From Caulobacteraceae bacterium (lineage in GTDB: Bacteria > Pseudomonadota > Alphaproteobacteria > Caulobacterales > Caulobacteraceae): a stretch of DNA of 7,617 nucleotides. A program made the translations under genes and the position numbers. The notes beneath the pieces are model-generated. The model saw only the letters and a list, made by a program, of their open reading frames with translations. It did no database searches and was not told the DNA's origin. Below, one piece after another: positions 6,434 to 7,617 of the stretch; position 1 is the stretch's first letter; every line of letters begins with the position of its first letter. Location: positions 1-7,617 of the forward strand of contig JANXWN010000185.1 in the NCBI GenBank assembly GCA_025351125.1, given 5' to 3'.

Positions 6434-6937
6434 ATGAAGAAAATCGACATCGCCGCCGCGCCGGTCAGCGTTGGGACGAACTATCCCGCGCCGCACGACG
6501 CGCCCTGCCGCGCGCGCTTGCGACAACGCCTCGGCGACGCCGGCGGCCTGACGATGTTCGGGGTCAACCGCCTGACCCTGCCACCGGGCGCCTGGTCCAG
6601 CCAGCGCCATTGGCACAGCCACGAAGACGAGTTCACCTGGGTTCTCCAAGGCGAAGTGGTGCTGGTCACCGATGCTGGCGAAGAGACGCTGCGGGCTGGC
6701 GACTGCGCCGCCTTTAAAGCCGGCGACCCCGACGGCCATCACCTGATCAACCGCTCAACCGCCGACGCAGTTGTTCTCGAGGTCGGCGGCCGCGATCCGA
6801 CCTGCGACGCCTGCGACTATCCCGACATCGACATGATCGCGCGGGCTGGCGAGGAGGGGTATCGGAGGCGGGACGGGACGCTCTACGGAGAGGATATCCC
6901 CCTAATCCCGCAACAACTCGTTGATACTGGTCTTTGA
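6434..6937 (+). CDS. Cupin domain-containing protein, function unknown
   Basis: The 167-residue protein is a single-domain cupin of the cupin_2 type, a small beta-barrel that usually binds one metal ion. Motif 1 covers residues 52-73 ([16 protein letters not shown] to LQG) and offers H59, H61, H63 and E66 as possible ligands. Motif 2 covers about 89-106 ([18 protein letters not shown]) with a further His at 102/103 and N106. The Pro usually found in motif 2 is replaced. The N-terminal block [20 protein letters not shown] and the late block YPDIDM are typical of a widespread uncharacterised cupin family, which supports ATG 6434. I see no strong Shine-Dalgarno. C124 and C127 form a CxxC just after the barrel. 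Substrate and reaction are unknown. The gene runs against dapD and dapE, and its last 36 bases overlap the dapD end on the other strand. Confidence 0.88.
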   Translation: MKKIDIAAAPVSVGTNYPAPHDAPCRARLRQRLGDAGGLTMFGVNRLTLPPGAWSSQRHWHSHEDEFTWVLQGEVVLVTDAGEETLRAGDCAAFKAGDPDGHHLINRSTADAVVLEVGGRDPTCDACDYPDIDMIARAGEEGYRRRDGTLYGEDIPLIPQQLVDTGL

Positions 6938-7617
6938 CCGGGTCTGCGCGTCCACCGTTTTGACGATTACCGCGCAGGCCAAGCTTGGCCCGACGCCGTG
7001 CGGATCGGGCAGGGTTCCGGGGACGACGACGGAGTAGGGCGGCACGACGCCGCGGTGGACCTCGCCGGTCTTACGGTCCACGATTTTGGTGGTGGAGGTG
7101 ATGAAGACGCCCATCGAGAGCACCGAGCCCCGACCGATCACCACGCCTTCAACCACTTCGGAACGGGCGCCGATGAAGCAGTCGTCTTCGATGATCGTGG
7201 GGTTGGCTTGCAGGGGCTCCAGCACCCCGCCGATGCCTACGCCGCCGGAAAGATGCACGCCCGCGCCGATTTGAGCGCAGGAGCCGACGGTGACCCAGGT
7301 ATCGACCATGGTGCCTTCGCCGACGTGGGCGCCGATGTTGACGAACGACGGCATCAAGACGACGTTTTTGGCGATGAAGGCGCCGCGCCGCACGATGGCG
7401 CCGGGCACCGCGCGGAAGCCGGCGGCTTCGAACTGCGGGGCCTCCCAGCCGTCGAACTTGCCCGGAACCTTGTCCCACCACGGGCCAATGCCGCCGCCCA
7501 GAGCGCCGGCGCGCATCATCTGATTGGGATTGAGACGGAAGGACAGCAAGATCGCCTGCTTCAGCCATTGGTTGACGATCCACGCGCCACCGATCTTTTC
7601 GGCAACCCGGGCTTGGC
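6902..7617 (-). CDS. dapD: Tetrahydrodipicolinate N-succinyltransferase, 5' truncated by window edge
   Basis: DapD transfers succinyl from succinyl-CoA to tetrahydrodipicolinate (L-2-amino-6-oxopimelate form), opening the succinylase branch of lysine/diaminopimelate synthesis; DapE acts later in the same branch. The visible 237 residues are the C-terminal part of a protein usually about 275-285 long. The frame enters from the right edge as [20 protein letters not shown], then [12 protein letters not shown], so the TTG at 7549 is an internal Leu codon and not a start. The left-handed beta-helix of hexapeptide repeats spans roughly fragment residues 72-172, with the near-invariant stretch [20 protein letters not shown] and later [19 protein letters not shown] and [11 protein letters not shown]. 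The C-terminus [13 protein letters not shown] is typical, so the overlap with the cupin gene is genuine and not a readthrough artefact. I see no T-tract terminator after its stop. Confidence 0.97.
   Translation of the reverse strand, partial: QARVAEKIGGAWIVNQWLKQAILLSFRLNPNQMMRAGALGGGIGPWWDKVPGKFDGWEAPQFEAAGFRAVPGAIVRRGAFIAKNVVLMPSFVNIGAHVGEGTMVDTWVTVGSCAQIGAGVHLSGGVGIGGVLEPLQANPTIIEDDCFIGARSEVVEGVVIGRGSVLSMGVFITSTTKIVDRKTGEVHRGVVPPYSVVVPGTLPDPHGVGPSLACAVIVKTVDAQTRSKTSINELLRD
6944..6977. repeat. Inverted repeat just past the cupin stop, inside dapD
   Basis: CTGCGCG at 6944-6950 pairs with CGCGCAG at 6971-6977 around a 20-base loop, starting six bases after the cupin stop. A perfect 14-bp palindrome, GGCCAAGCTTGGCC, follows at 6977-6990. 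Both lie in the dapD coding sequence. No T tract follows, so a role in ending cupin transcription is only a possibility. Confidence 0.3.

Noticed and set aside
6025..6717. 230-residue plus-strand open frame spanning the intergenic gap and the cupin gene
   Set aside because: It overlaps dapE and the cupin gene out of frame and has Arg/Pro-rich composition typical of a shadow frame.
7547..7549. TTG at 7549 as the dapD start
   Set aside because: Conserved DapD sequence ([17 protein letters not shown]) continues upstream in frame to the window edge, so it is an internal Leu codon.

Overview
The window is GC-rich, densely coding bacterial DNA, most probably from an alphaproteobacterium (Rhodospirillales-like). 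This rests on the def / fmt / truA / dapE / dapD neighbourhood and on the style of the protein sequences. I cannot name a genus. Most of the window is conserved housekeeping sequence. I see no mobile element, CRISPR array, tRNA, rRNA or phage gene, and no evidence of a new multi-gene defence or biosynthetic system.

Left part, plus strand (1-3112): the 3' part of rmuC overlaps def (peptide deformylase) by 4 bases. A 90-residue two-helix membrane protein of unknown function follows, then a periplasmic SPFH/band-7 lipoprotein. Next is a YhbS-like GNAT acetyltransferase pseudogene with two lesions: an in-frame TGA where the family usually has Trp, and an apparent one-base loss in a C run.

Centre, plus strand (3199-4883): fmt (methionyl-tRNA formyltransferase) and truA (tRNA pseudouridine synthase) overlap by one base. 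def and fmt act at opposite ends of the N-formylmethionine cycle and are often adjacent. Here about 1.8 kb of unrelated genes lies between them.

Right part (4908-7617): dapE and the 3' part of dapD lie on the minus strand. Both belong to the succinylase branch of diaminopimelate/lysine synthesis. dapE ends in a Rho-independent terminator whose hairpin contains its own stop codon, and it faces truA tail to tail. A plus-strand cupin gene sits between dapE and dapD and overlaps the end of dapD by 36 bases on opposite strands. The 353-base divergent gap between dapE and the cupin gene holds a perfect 20-bp palindrome and several short direct and inverted repeats, but no recognisable gene.

The points most worth a second look are the doubly broken acetyltransferase, the foreign block between def and fmt, the lipoprotein form of the SPFH protein with its small membrane neighbour, the cupin gene lodged between two dap genes, and the palindromic divergent intergenic region with the uncertain dapE start.
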